From: a bacterium
GTDB taxonomy: Bacteria > Zhuqueibacterota > Zhuqueibacteria > Zhuqueibacterales > Zhuqueibacteraceae
DNA: 52,026 nt
Direction: 5' to 3'
Assembly: GCA_023150945.1 (NCBI GenBank)
Contig: JAKLJX010000012.1
Location: forward strand, 1 to 52,026
Below, in pieces: positions 26,217 to 33,927 of the stretch. The notes beneath the pieces were generated by a model that saw only the letters and a list, made by a program, of their open reading frames with translations, did not search any database and was not told the DNA's origin. Within the stretch, counting starts at the first letter, position 1. Each line of letters opens with the position of its first letter. The translations under genes and the position numbers were made by a program.

Positions 26217-28670
26217 ATGAATCTCGATCACCCGCAGGGCAATGGGCAAGTCACCTTCGCCAGCCGGAGCGCGGCGAATGTGGAGGAGGCACCCGCCTTC
26301 CCATTCCAATCCTTTCTCAGTCTCAAACCGCTCATCGATCTGTGGCGCCAATACGCCGCTGACGCCAATCCGGTCAAGTCCGCCGCTGCCCGGCAAATGC
26401 TGGCGGAATTGTTGAAAGCGCCGGCGCTGATTCAGTCCGCGGTGGAATTGGAGGCGATTGCCAGGCACAAAGCGCTGGTGGAGCAGCTTTTCAGCATCGT
26501 CTTTCCGCATGCCTATTGGGAAACCATGCCCGCCGCGGCGGCCGTGCCCTTCGAGGCCAGGCCCTTTCACCTGACGCCGGCGATCAAGCTGCTCAACCTC
26601 TTCAGCGAAAACGGCGGCTTCAATCGCGGCTTGAACATCGAACCGGCGCCGCTGATGCTCGGCCGCATCCTCAACGCCTATTCCCACATTCTGCGGCGAT
26701 TCTACGACGTCGAAACCCAGTTTGAGCATCCGCTGGTGTTCACCACGTCCGATCCTAAAACCGGCTTGGCGCGCTACTATCAGATCAACCTCGATCTGCG
26801 CTTCGTGGAAATCAAAAAAGTCGGCGAGCCGGCGCCGCTGTCGGCGGAGGAAATCCGCAAGCTGCTCGCCAATCCCACGGTGCTGGAGGCATGGTATGAA
26901 TTGATTCCGCCGGCGTGCTTCGAGTTTCATGGCTTTGCGGTTTTTACCGCCAGCGACGTGACCGATCAGCAATTGTTGTCTTCGCTCAAGAATGACCTAC
27001 TCGAAAAGAACGCGTTGGTGGAGCCGGCGCGTCTGCAGCGTGTCCAGGAAAAGCTGCGTGCGCTGCTGCGGCGTCCGGGTTTGCAACTCGGCCTGGCCGG
27101 GATTCCGGGGGCGCCCAGCATGTTGCGCGAACACGGCCGCAAGATCGGCGAGAGTTTCATTCTGCACGACGCTTGCCGGCAGCAGAGCGCCACCTTTGCC
27201 GGCTCGCTTTACGATCATGCCCTGCAGCACGATGAAATCGTGATCGTCGAGAATCTCGAGGCCTACCCGGCGGCGACCGGCGTCGAGCGCGCCCTCCGGC
27301 AGCAGGGGATCCGGAACATCTTCGTCGCCCCGCTGCAGTATGAAGACAAGCTCGTCGGCTTGTTCGAGCTGGGCTCTGCGCAGCCCGGCGACATCAATGC
27401 CATGAATGCCTTCAAGCTGCACGAGGTGTTTCCGCTTTTTGCCGTTGCCGTCAAGCGCAGTCTGGATGAGCTTAACGATCGCGTCGAAGCCGTCATCAAG
27501 GAGAACTGCACTGCCATTCATCCCGCGGTGGAGTGGCGCTTTCGCGCGGCGGCGCTCGAATATCTGCAAAACCGCCAGGCCGGTTTGCCGGAGGAAATGG
27601 AGCCGATCGTTTTCAATGAGGTGTATCCGCTCTATGGCCTCTCCGACGTGCGCGGCTCGACGCGCCGGCGCCAGGAGGCCATCCGCGCCGATTTGACCGA
27701 ACAACTGCAGCTTGCGCGCCAGGCCATCGGCGCCGCGCGCGCCGAGCGGCCGTTGCCGTTTCTGGCGCAACTCGAGAATCGCCTGGATCAGCAATTGGAA
27801 AGAATCGCCCGCGGCATGAACTCGGGCGAGGAACTGAGCATGCTCGAGTTCCTCCGCCACGAGATCGAGCCCTGTTTCGAGCCGTTGCAGGAGTTCTCCG
27901 CGGCGGTGGGCGAACGCATCGCGGCGTATCGCGCGGCGCTCGATCCCGGCCTTGGCTTCGTCTATCGCCAGCGCCGGGATTTCGAAGGCAGCATCACCCA
28001 GCTCAATGAAATCATCTGCAGCTTCATCGAGGCCCAGCAGGAAAAGGCGCAAGCCATCTTTCCGCATTACTTCGAAAAATACAAAAGCGACGGCGTTGAC
28101 CACGGCCTCTACCTGGGCGCGTCTTTGGTGGAGAAGGGCGGCTTCGATCCGCTCTATCTCAAGAACATCCGCCTGTGGCAGCTTCTGCTCATGTGCGGCG
28201 TGGCGCGCCTGGCCGAAGCCGAAAAGCCGAAGCTCAACGTGCCGCTGGAGATGGCCCATCTCATTCTGGTGCAAAACGCGCCGCTGGCCATCCGCTTTCG
28301 TTACGATGAAAAGAAGTTCGACGTGGACGGCGCCTACAACGTGCGTTATGCCATCATGAAGAAGCGCATCGACAAGGCCTTGATCCGGGGCACGCGCGAG
28401 CGGCTGACGCAACCGGGGCGGCTTGCGATCATCTACACCCAGCCGCGCGAAGCGGCCGAGTATCGCGAATACCTCGACTATCTGCATACCATCGGCGAAG
28501 TGACCGGCGCGGTGGAAGAGTCTGATTTGGAGGATCTCGAGGGCTTGCACGGCTTGCGCGCGCTGCGCGTGCAGGTGCGGTTGGCGCCGGCCCTGTCGCC
28601 TGCGCCGGCCGCAGAGCAACCCCAGCCCGCTGCCGAGGCACCGGCAGGCGAGGTGGAAATCGGCGCTTGA
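26217..28670 (+). CDS. Large GAF-like domain protein, function unknown
   Basis: The 817-residue cytoplasmic protein has no signal peptide. Residues about 310-430 resemble a GAF sensor domain (VIVENLEAYPAATGVERALR, then IRNIFVAPLQYEDKLVGLFE). The flanks are helical and hold family-specific segments (VYPLYGLSDVRGSTRRRQEA; FRYDEKKFDVDGAYNVRYAI). The last 40 residues are Ala/Pro-rich. Similar large proteins annotated only as GAF domain-containing occur in Bacteroidetes-like genomes, without a known function. GGAGA lies seven bases before the ATG. It is 208 bases upstream of panB on the same strand; whether it senses a ligand is untested. Confidence 0.6.
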   Translation: MNLDHPQGNGQVTFASRSAANVEEAPAFPFQSFLSLKPLIDLWRQYAADANPVKSAAARQMLAELLKAPALIQSAVELEAIARHKALVEQLFSIVFPHAYWETMPAAAAVPFEARPFHLTPAIKLLNLFSENGGFNRGLNIEPAPLMLGRILNAYSHILRRFYDVETQFEHPLVFTTSDPKTGLARYYQINLDLRFVEIKKVGEPAPLSAEEIRKLLANPTVLEAWYELIPPACFEFHGFAVFTASDVTDQQLLSSLKNDLLEKNALVEPARLQRVQEKLRALLRRPGLQLGLAGIPGAPSMLREHGRKIGESFILHDACRQQSATFAGSLYDHALQHDEIVIVENLEAYPAATGVERALRQQGIRNIFVAPLQYEDKLVGLFELGSAQPGDINAMNAFKLHEVFPLFAVAVKRSLDELNDRVEAVIKENCTAIHPAVEWRFRAAALEYLQNRQAGLPEEMEPIVFNEVYPLYGLSDVRGSTRRRQEAIRADLTEQLQLARQAIGAARAERPLPFLAQLENRLDQQLERIARGMNSGEELSMLEFLRHEIEPCFEPLQEFSAAVGERIAAYRAALDPGLGFVYRQRRDFEGSITQLNEIICSFIEAQQEKAQAIFPHYFEKYKSDGVDHGLYLGASLVEKGGFDPLYLKNIRLWQLLLMCGVARLAEAEKPKLNVPLEMAHLILVQNAPLAIRFRYDEKKFDVDGAYNVRYAIMKKRIDKALIRGTRERLTQPGRLAIIYTQPREAAEYREYLDYLHTIGEVTGAVEESDLEDLEGLHGLRALRVQVRLAPALSPAPAAEQPQPAAEAPAGEVEIGA

Positions 28671-28699
28671 CTTTACTGGGCGATCTTTCTACTTTTTCG

Positions 28700-28784
28700 G
28701 CGCCACGTTCTGTTGGCGCGCATGTTCTCCAATGGTTGGAAGCTGCCGGCGGTTACAGGCGCCTGCGTCAGGCGTTGGCAGCTT
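28700..28784 (+). promoter_or_regulatory. Two hairpins in the leader before panB
   Basis: The first, near 28700-28719, pairs GCGCCA with TGGCGC around eight bases. The second (28740-28784) pairs AAGCTGCC with GGCAGCTT and encloses a smaller stem CGCCTG-CGT-CAGGCG; only TTTT (28783-28786) follows, overlapping its last two bases. The second could be a weak terminator for the GAF-like gene or a leader structure for panB. Confidence 0.35.
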
Positions 28785-28878
28785 TTCGCCACTGGAGATT
28801 TTTTTTGCCCGGGCGTCGCGCCGGAAACCGGACCGCGGCAACCGGCGGGCCGGTTTACTTCAGCCGGGAAGGCCAAGC

Positions 28879-29754
28879 ATGTCTGCGCAAAATCCACAAG
28901 CCAAGGTCACGATTCTCGATCTGCACGAGAAAAAAACGCGCGGCGAGAAAATCGTGATGCTGACCGCCTATGACTACACCTCGGCGCTGCTGGTCGATCA
29001 AGCGGGCGTGGAGGTCATTCTGGTGGGCGATTCGCTCGGTATGGTGATGTTGGGCTACGACAGCACCGTGGCCGTGACCATGACCGAGATGCTGCACCAT
29101 TGCCGGGCGGTGGCACGCGGCGCGCGCCGCGCCTTCAAGATCGGCGACATGCCGTTCGGCTCCTATGAAGCCTCGCCGGCGGAAGCGGTGCGCAATGCCG
29201 CGCGCTTCCTGAAGGACGGCCTGATGGAGGCGGTCAAGCTCGAAGGCGGTCTGGAGATGGCGCCCGCGGTCAAAGCCATCGTGGCCGCCGGCATTCCGGT
29301 GATGGGGCACATCGGCCTGACGCCGCAATCGCTGTCCAAATTCGGCGGCTATCGCGTGCAGGGAAAAACCGCGGAAAGCGCCTTCGAGCTGCTGCAGGAT
29401 GCGCTCATTCTGCAGGATGCCGGCTGTTTCGCCATCGTGCTCGAAGCGATTCCCGCCCCGCTGGCCGCGTTGATCACTGCGCGGCTGGAGATCCCGGCGA
29501 TTGGCATCGGCGCGGGCGCGGACTGTGACGGCCAGGTGCTGGTCTATCACGATCTGCTCGGCTTGTTCGAAGGCTGGCAGCCGCGTTTCGTCAAACGCTA
29601 CGCGCAAGCCGGCAACCTCATTCGCGCCGCGCTGCTGCGCTACCGCGAGGAGGTGAGCAACCGCAGCTTTCCCGGCGCCGAGCACACGTATCAAATGCCG
29701 CCGGCCGAGATGGCCAGGTTGGAGGAAATGATCAACAACGCGGAAGCGCAGTAG
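28879..29754 (+). CDS. panB: 3-methyl-2-oxobutanoate hydroxymethyltransferase
   Basis: The 291-residue enzyme adds a hydroxymethyl group from methylene-tetrahydrofolate to ketoisovalerate, the first step to pantothenate. Recognisable segments are KIVMLTAYDYTSA, VEVILVGDSLGMVMLG, KLEGG, VMGHIGLTPQS and IPAIGIGAGADCDGQVLV, covering the ketoacid and Mg sites. The start MSAQNPQAKVTI is chosen because GGAAGG lies just upstream; a frame start at 28732 would read through the leader hairpins. The stop is five bases before panE. Length is slightly above the E. coli enzyme (264). Confidence 0.97.
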   Translation: MSAQNPQAKVTILDLHEKKTRGEKIVMLTAYDYTSALLVDQAGVEVILVGDSLGMVMLGYDSTVAVTMTEMLHHCRAVARGARRAFKIGDMPFGSYEASPAEAVRNAARFLKDGLMEAVKLEGGLEMAPAVKAIVAAGIPVMGHIGLTPQSLSKFGGYRVQGKTAESAFELLQDALILQDAGCFAIVLEAIPAPLAALITARLEIPAIGIGAGADCDGQVLVYHDLLGLFEGWQPRFVKRYAQAGNLIRAALLRYREEVSNRSFPGAEHTYQMPPAEMARLEEMINNAEAQ

Positions 29755-29759
29755 CAGCG

Positions 29760-30716
29760 ATGCGGGTTGCAGTCATCGGCATCGGCGCATTGGGCAGCCT
29801 GTTCGCGGCGCGGTTTCATTCGCAGTGCGATTTGGTCATGTGCGGCGACTGGCCGGAGCAAGTGCAGGCCGTGCGCCGCGACGGCTTGACGTTGATCGAC
29901 CGGCACCAGCGCGCCAGTTTGCAACGCGTGCGCATTGCCAATGAAGTGCGCGAAGTCGGCCGTGTCGACCTGGCTTTCGTTTTGGTGAAGAGTTACAAGA
30001 CCGGGCAGGCGGCGGCCCTGGCGGAGCAGATTCTTTCGGCGGAGGGATTGGCGGTAACGCTGCAAAACGGGCTGGGTCACGCGGAAATCCTGCAGGCGGT
30101 GCTGTCGCCGCGCCGGGTGATCTTGGGCAGCACTGCTCAAGGCGCCACGCTGGTGCGTCCGGGCGTGGTGCGCCATGCCGGCGAGGGCCCGACATATCTG
30201 GCGCGGCCGGCGGCGTGGACGCCCGCGTTTGAACGATTGCTGCAGCTCTTCGAGCATGCGCAGATGGAGGTGCAGGTCATCGCGGAGGTCAACCGTGTGC
30301 TGTGGAGCAAGCTCGTTATCAGCGCCGGCATCAATCCGCTGACCGCGTTGTTGCGCCAGCCCAACGGCTATCTGGTGGAAAACGAGCCGGCGCGCGGCCT
30401 GATGCTGGAAGCCGTGGCCGAGGCTGCGCGTGTGGCGCGCACGCAAGGCGTGGCGCTCGATCCTGCCGAAGCCGGCGCGCAGGCGCTGGCAGTGGCGCGG
30501 GCCACGGCCGGCAATCAATCTTCGATGCTGCAGGATGTGCTGCGCGGCGCGCCCACGGAAGTCGAGGCGATTACCGGCATGATCGTGGCCTGCGGCGCGC
30601 CCGCCGGCCTGGCCACGCCGGTCAATGCCCTGCTGCTGCGCTTGCTGCGCACCGGCGCACAACAAATCGACATTGGCGCACTGGTTCGCTTGAGAGAACA
30701 TGATCGTCACCTCTGA
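29760..30716 (+). CDS. panE: 2-dehydropantoate 2-reductase
   Basis: The 318-residue NADPH-dependent reductase makes pantoate from ketopantoate. The N-terminal Rossmann motif is VAVIGIGALGSLFAARF. The central LVKSYKTGQ and the C-terminal-domain segment VLWSKLVISAGINPLTALL carry the substrate Lys and Asn. The C-terminal helix bundle ends in a Leu-rich segment that leads into panC. It starts five bases after panB and its last 17 bases overlap the start of panC, so the three genes form one translational unit. Confidence 0.95.
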   Translation: MRVAVIGIGALGSLFAARFHSQCDLVMCGDWPEQVQAVRRDGLTLIDRHQRASLQRVRIANEVREVGRVDLAFVLVKSYKTGQAAALAEQILSAEGLAVTLQNGLGHAEILQAVLSPRRVILGSTAQGATLVRPGVVRHAGEGPTYLARPAAWTPAFERLLQLFEHAQMEVQVIAEVNRVLWSKLVISAGINPLTALLRQPNGYLVENEPARGLMLEAVAEAARVARTQGVALDPAEAGAQALAVARATAGNQSSMLQDVLRGAPTEVEAITGMIVACGAPAGLATPVNALLLRLLRTGAQQIDIGALVRLREHDRHL

Positions 30717-31542
30717 AATTGCCCGCGTGCGCGCGGTGCGCTGGGAAAATCCGCCTTTGCGCTGGGGCTTCGTGCCCACCATGGGCTACTTGCATGAAGG
30801 CCATCTCGCGCTCGTGCGGCGCGCCCGCGCCGAGAACGACAGAGTCGCGGTCAGCATTTTCGTCAATCCTATGCAGTTCGGCCCGCGTGAAGACTTGAGC
30901 ACGTACCCGCGCGCACTCGCGCGCGATCTTGACCTGCTTGCGGGGGTGCCGGCTGATCTCGTGCTTACGCCGGGCGAAGCGGAGATGTATCCTGCCGGAT
31001 TTCAAACGGTCGTCACCGTGCAGCACGTCGCGCAGCCATTGGAGGGAAGTTCACGGCCCACGCATTTTCAGGGCGTGGCTACGGTGGTGGCGAAGCTGTT
31101 CAACATTGTCCAGCCGGCGCGCGCCTATTTCGGCCAGAAAGATGCGCAACAAACCGTGGTGGTGCGCCGGATGGCGCAAGATCTCAATTTCAATCTGGAA
31201 GTCATCGTGTGCCCGACCGTGCGGGAAGCGGATGGCCTGGCCATGAGCTCGCGCAATGCCTATCTCTCGCCGGAAGAACGCCGCGCCGCCCCGGTGCTCG
31301 CGCGCGCGCTCACCGCGGCGCAGGAGGCCTGGCGCGCCGGCGAACGCCGGGCCGAAGCGTTGCGGCAATTGCTGCGCGACACCATCGCGACGGAGAAACT
31401 CGCGCGGGTGGATTATGTGAGCGTGGCCGACCCCATGACTTTGGCAGAGCTTGAAACCATCAGCGGCCCGGCGCTGCTCTCGCTGGCAGTCTTTTTCGGC
31501 AAGACCAGATTGATTGACAATCTGCAGGTGGCGGCAGATTAA
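30700..31542 (+). CDS. panC: Pantothenate synthetase
   Basis: The 280-residue enzyme joins pantoate and beta-alanine using ATP. The family motifs are all present: FVPTMGYLHEGHLALV (the HIGH-like nucleotide motif), SIFVNPMQFGPREDL, RPTHFQGVATVVAKLFNIV, FGQKDAQQ, and MSSRNAYLSPEER (KMSKS-like loop). The start ATG lies inside the 3' end of panE (17-base overlap), which fixes it. No panD (aspartate decarboxylase for beta-alanine) is present in the window. Confidence 0.97.
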   Translation: MIVTSEIARVRAVRWENPPLRWGFVPTMGYLHEGHLALVRRARAENDRVAVSIFVNPMQFGPREDLSTYPRALARDLDLLAGVPADLVLTPGEAEMYPAGFQTVVTVQHVAQPLEGSSRPTHFQGVATVVAKLFNIVQPARAYFGQKDAQQTVVVRRMAQDLNFNLEVIVCPTVREADGLAMSSRNAYLSPEERRAAPVLARALTAAQEAWRAGERRAEALRQLLRDTIATEKLARVDYVSVADPMTLAELETISGPALLSLAVFFGKTRLIDNLQVAAD

Positions 31543-31636
31543 CACGCTGTTGCTTGGCGAGGTGCATGAACGTCTTGAGACAAACTTTGATCGTCATTCA
31601 ACCAAGCCGGAAAGGCCGGACGCAAACGTGAAACCC

Positions 31637-32704
31637 ATGTCGCTTCAAATTGCCTGGCGCGCTGCCGTGCCTGCTTTGGTTCTATTGCTGGGATGTAGCA
31701 TGGAAAGAATCTCGCAAACGGAAGTTTTGTTCAAGGCCTATGCTCAGCCGGCAGCGCCCGGCGCCGCGGTGATGGTCATTCACAACGGCAAGCCGGTTTT
31801 AGTGCGGGCTTACGGTCTCGCCAATCTTGCGGAGAAATTGCCGGTGCTGCCTGCCACCAATTTCCGGCTGGCCTCGGTGACGAAGCAATTCACCGCCATG
31901 AGCATCATGATGCTGGTCGAACGCGGCAAACTGGACTACGAGCGCACGCTCGCCGGCCTCTTTCCGGATTTTCCGGAATACGGCCGCGCTGTGACCATTC
32001 GTCATCTGCTGCAGCACACCTCCGGCTTGATCGACTACGAAGATCTCCTGCCCGACACCGCCACGGTGCAGGTGCTCGACCGCAAGGTACTCGCGCTCAT
32101 GCAGGCGCAGGACTCGACTTACTTTCCGCCGGGCACGCAGTATCGCTACAGCAATTCCGGCTATGCCGTGCTGGCGATGGTGGTCGAACGAGTCACCGGC
32201 ATGCGCTTCGCCGAATTCCTGCGCGCCAACATCTTTGCGCCGCTGGGCATGAACAACACCGTGGCCTTCGAAAATGGGGTGTCGAGCGTCAAGCATCGCG
32301 CCCTGGGTTATCGCGAGGAAAACGGCGCGTTCGTTCTCAAGGACCAGAGCCTGACCAGTGCCGTGCTCGGCGACGGCGGCATCTATTCCTCCATCGAAGA
32401 TCTGTTCAAATGGGATCAGGCGCTCTACACCGAGAGACTGGTCAGTGCCGCCACTTTGCAGCAGGCGTTCACGCCCGGCGTTCTCGCTGACGGCCGGCCG
32501 CTCGACTACGGCCTCGGCTGGCGCTTGCAGGAATATCGCGGCCATCGCCGCGTGCAGCACACCGGCAGCACCTCCGGTTTTCGCAACGTCATCCAACGCT
32601 ATCCCGACGACAAATTCAGCGTGATCATTCTTACCAACCGCGCCGAGCCGGAGGTCGAAGAGTTGGCCACGCAGCTCACCGACATCTTCTTGTTTGGAAA
32701 ATGA
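31637..32704 (+). CDS. Serine hydrolase lipoprotein, beta-lactamase class C family
   Basis: The 355-residue protein begins MSLQIAWRAAVPALVLLLGC, a lipoprotein signal with Cys20 as the likely lipidation site. The penicillin-binding/esterase motifs are SVTK (nucleophile Ser, in LASVTKQFTAMSIM), YSNSGY (Tyr, SxN-type) and HTGSTSG near the C-terminus. Such proteins are D-amino-acid or ester hydrolases; few are true beta-lactamases. The start is ATG at 31637; a GTG nine bases earlier, with GGA seven bases before it, is possible. The gene ends one base before the next start. Confidence 0.88.
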   Translation: MSLQIAWRAAVPALVLLLGCSMERISQTEVLFKAYAQPAAPGAAVMVIHNGKPVLVRAYGLANLAEKLPVLPATNFRLASVTKQFTAMSIMMLVERGKLDYERTLAGLFPDFPEYGRAVTIRHLLQHTSGLIDYEDLLPDTATVQVLDRKVLALMQAQDSTYFPPGTQYRYSNSGYAVLAMVVERVTGMRFAEFLRANIFAPLGMNNTVAFENGVSSVKHRALGYREENGAFVLKDQSLTSAVLGDGGIYSSIEDLFKWDQALYTERLVSAATLQQAFTPGVLADGRPLDYGLGWRLQEYRGHRRVQHTGSTSGFRNVIQRYPDDKFSVIILTNRAEPEVEELATQLTDIFLFGK

Positions 32705-32705
32705 C

Positions 32706-33410
32706 ATGCCGGCAGCCTCACCGCAGCAGTCAATTGGAAAATCCCGCCCTGCCAAATCCTTGTGGCTGGCTTTGCTGAGCCTGAGCCTGTTGCACACCGG
32801 CTCTGCCGGCGCGACCTCCGGCGAGGAAACCAGGAATCACAAAAAGTCCGGGGAGAAACAACAATTGGTCACCGCCAACCTCGGCGAAGCGGCTGCCGTA
32901 CCGGCGCCGGATTCGCTCGCGCGCCTGCCCGCCGCGCTCGAATTCGAATTGCAGGATCAACACGGCATCTCCCGCAGTTGCCGGTTTCCCGCGAGCAAGA
33001 TTCGCGTGGTGACCTTCGCCGACCAGAAAGGCACGGCGCGCATCGAAGGCTGGGTGCGGCCGCTTTACCAGCGCTATCGCGACCGCATCGAGATTCACGG
33101 CGTGGCGATGCTGTCGGCGGTGCCGGTGCTCGCGCGCGGCCTGGTGAGCGGCATCATCAAAGCGAGTGTCGCCTATCCGGTGTTGTTGGATTGGGACGGC
33201 CGCGTCACGCAACACTACAATCAAGAGCGCGATGCTTTCCGGCTGGTGGTGATTGACGAAGCGGGCCGCGTGCACTGCAGCCTGGCCGGCGCCGCCAACA
33301 AAACCAGATTGCAGGCGCTGTTCGCGAGCCTGGATGCGCTGCTGGTTGCGGCGCCGGCGCCGCATGATCGAGACGGGAGCCATGCAGGAACAAGTCATTC
33401 TGGTCGATGA
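32706..33410 (+). CDS. Exported thioredoxin-like protein
   Basis: The 234-residue product starts MPAASPQQSIGKSRP and continues into a hydrophobic signal segment SLWLALLSLSLLHTGSAGA. The mature part has FELQDQHGISRSCRFPASKI, VVTFADQKG, YPVLLDWDGRVTQHYN and FRLVVIDEAGRV, the pattern of AhpC/TSA or YtfJ-like thioredoxin folds. No CxxC motif is present, so it is not a classical thiol-disulfide oxidoreductase. The ATG at 32706 follows GGAAAATGAC; a TTG at 32694 could add four residues. It overlaps idi by 29 bases. Confidence 0.65.
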   Translation: MPAASPQQSIGKSRPAKSLWLALLSLSLLHTGSAGATSGEETRNHKKSGEKQQLVTANLGEAAAVPAPDSLARLPAALEFELQDQHGISRSCRFPASKIRVVTFADQKGTARIEGWVRPLYQRYRDRIEIHGVAMLSAVPVLARGLVSGIIKASVAYPVLLDWDGRVTQHYNQERDAFRLVVIDEAGRVHCSLAGAANKTRLQALFASLDALLVAAPAPHDRDGSHAGTSHSGR

Positions 33411-33918
33411 GAACGATCGCGCGCTCGGCATCGCCGAGAAGCTGATCGCCCACCGTGAAGGCCGGCTGCATCGCGCCTTTTCGATCTTCATCTTCAATGC
33501 GAGTGGCGAGATGCTGCTGCAACGCCGTGCGCTGCAGAAATATCATTCTGCTGGTTTGTGGACCAACGCCTGCTGCAGCCATCCGCGGCCGGGCGAATCA
33601 CTGGCCCGGGCGACGCGGCGGCGGCTGCGCGAGGAAATGGGCTTTGAATGCCCGCTGCATCCGGCGTTTCAATTCATCTACCGGGCGGAACTCGAACACG
33701 GCTTGATCGAGCACGAATACGATCACGTTTTCATCGGCGATCATTCCGGCGAACTCCAGCCCGATCCCCGCGAAGTCATGGATCACCGCTGGCTGAGCCT
33801 GCCCGCCCTCGCACAGGAACTGCAAACTTCGCCGGAAAACTACACCGTCTGGTTTCGCATTGCCGCGCCGCGCGCCGTGCGTTCGCGCGGCTTGCCGGGA
33901 TTTGCCGACATTGCCTGA
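33382..33918 (+). CDS. idi: Isopentenyl-diphosphate delta-isomerase, type I
   Basis: The 178-residue enzyme interconverts isopentenyl and dimethylallyl diphosphate. It starts MQEQVILVDENDRALGIAEK, and has HREGRLHRAFSIFIF, LWTNACCSHPRPGES with the catalytic cysteine, ATRRRLREEMGF (Nudix-like Glu) and EHEYDHVFIG. These are complete, and the size matches bacterial Idi (about 180). An in-frame ATG at 33364 is possible. The start lies 29 bases inside the preceding gene, so translation is coupled. No other isoprenoid-pathway gene is in the window. Confidence 0.94.
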   Translation: MQEQVILVDENDRALGIAEKLIAHREGRLHRAFSIFIFNASGEMLLQRRALQKYHSAGLWTNACCSHPRPGESLARATRRRLREEMGFECPLHPAFQFIYRAELEHGLIEHEYDHVFIGDHSGELQPDPREVMDHRWLSLPALAQELQTSPENYTVWFRIAAPRAVRSRGLPGFADIA

Positions 33919-33927
33919 AAACCCGCC

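Noticed and set aside
26997-28619. A 540-codon minus-strand open frame opposite the GAF-like gene
   Set aside because: Antisense shadow with no domain pattern; the plus frame has a good ribosome site and conserved motifs.
31514-31636. A longer start for the serine hydrolase
   Set aside because: The extra 41 residues would stand before a clear lipoprotein signal and overlap the panC end.
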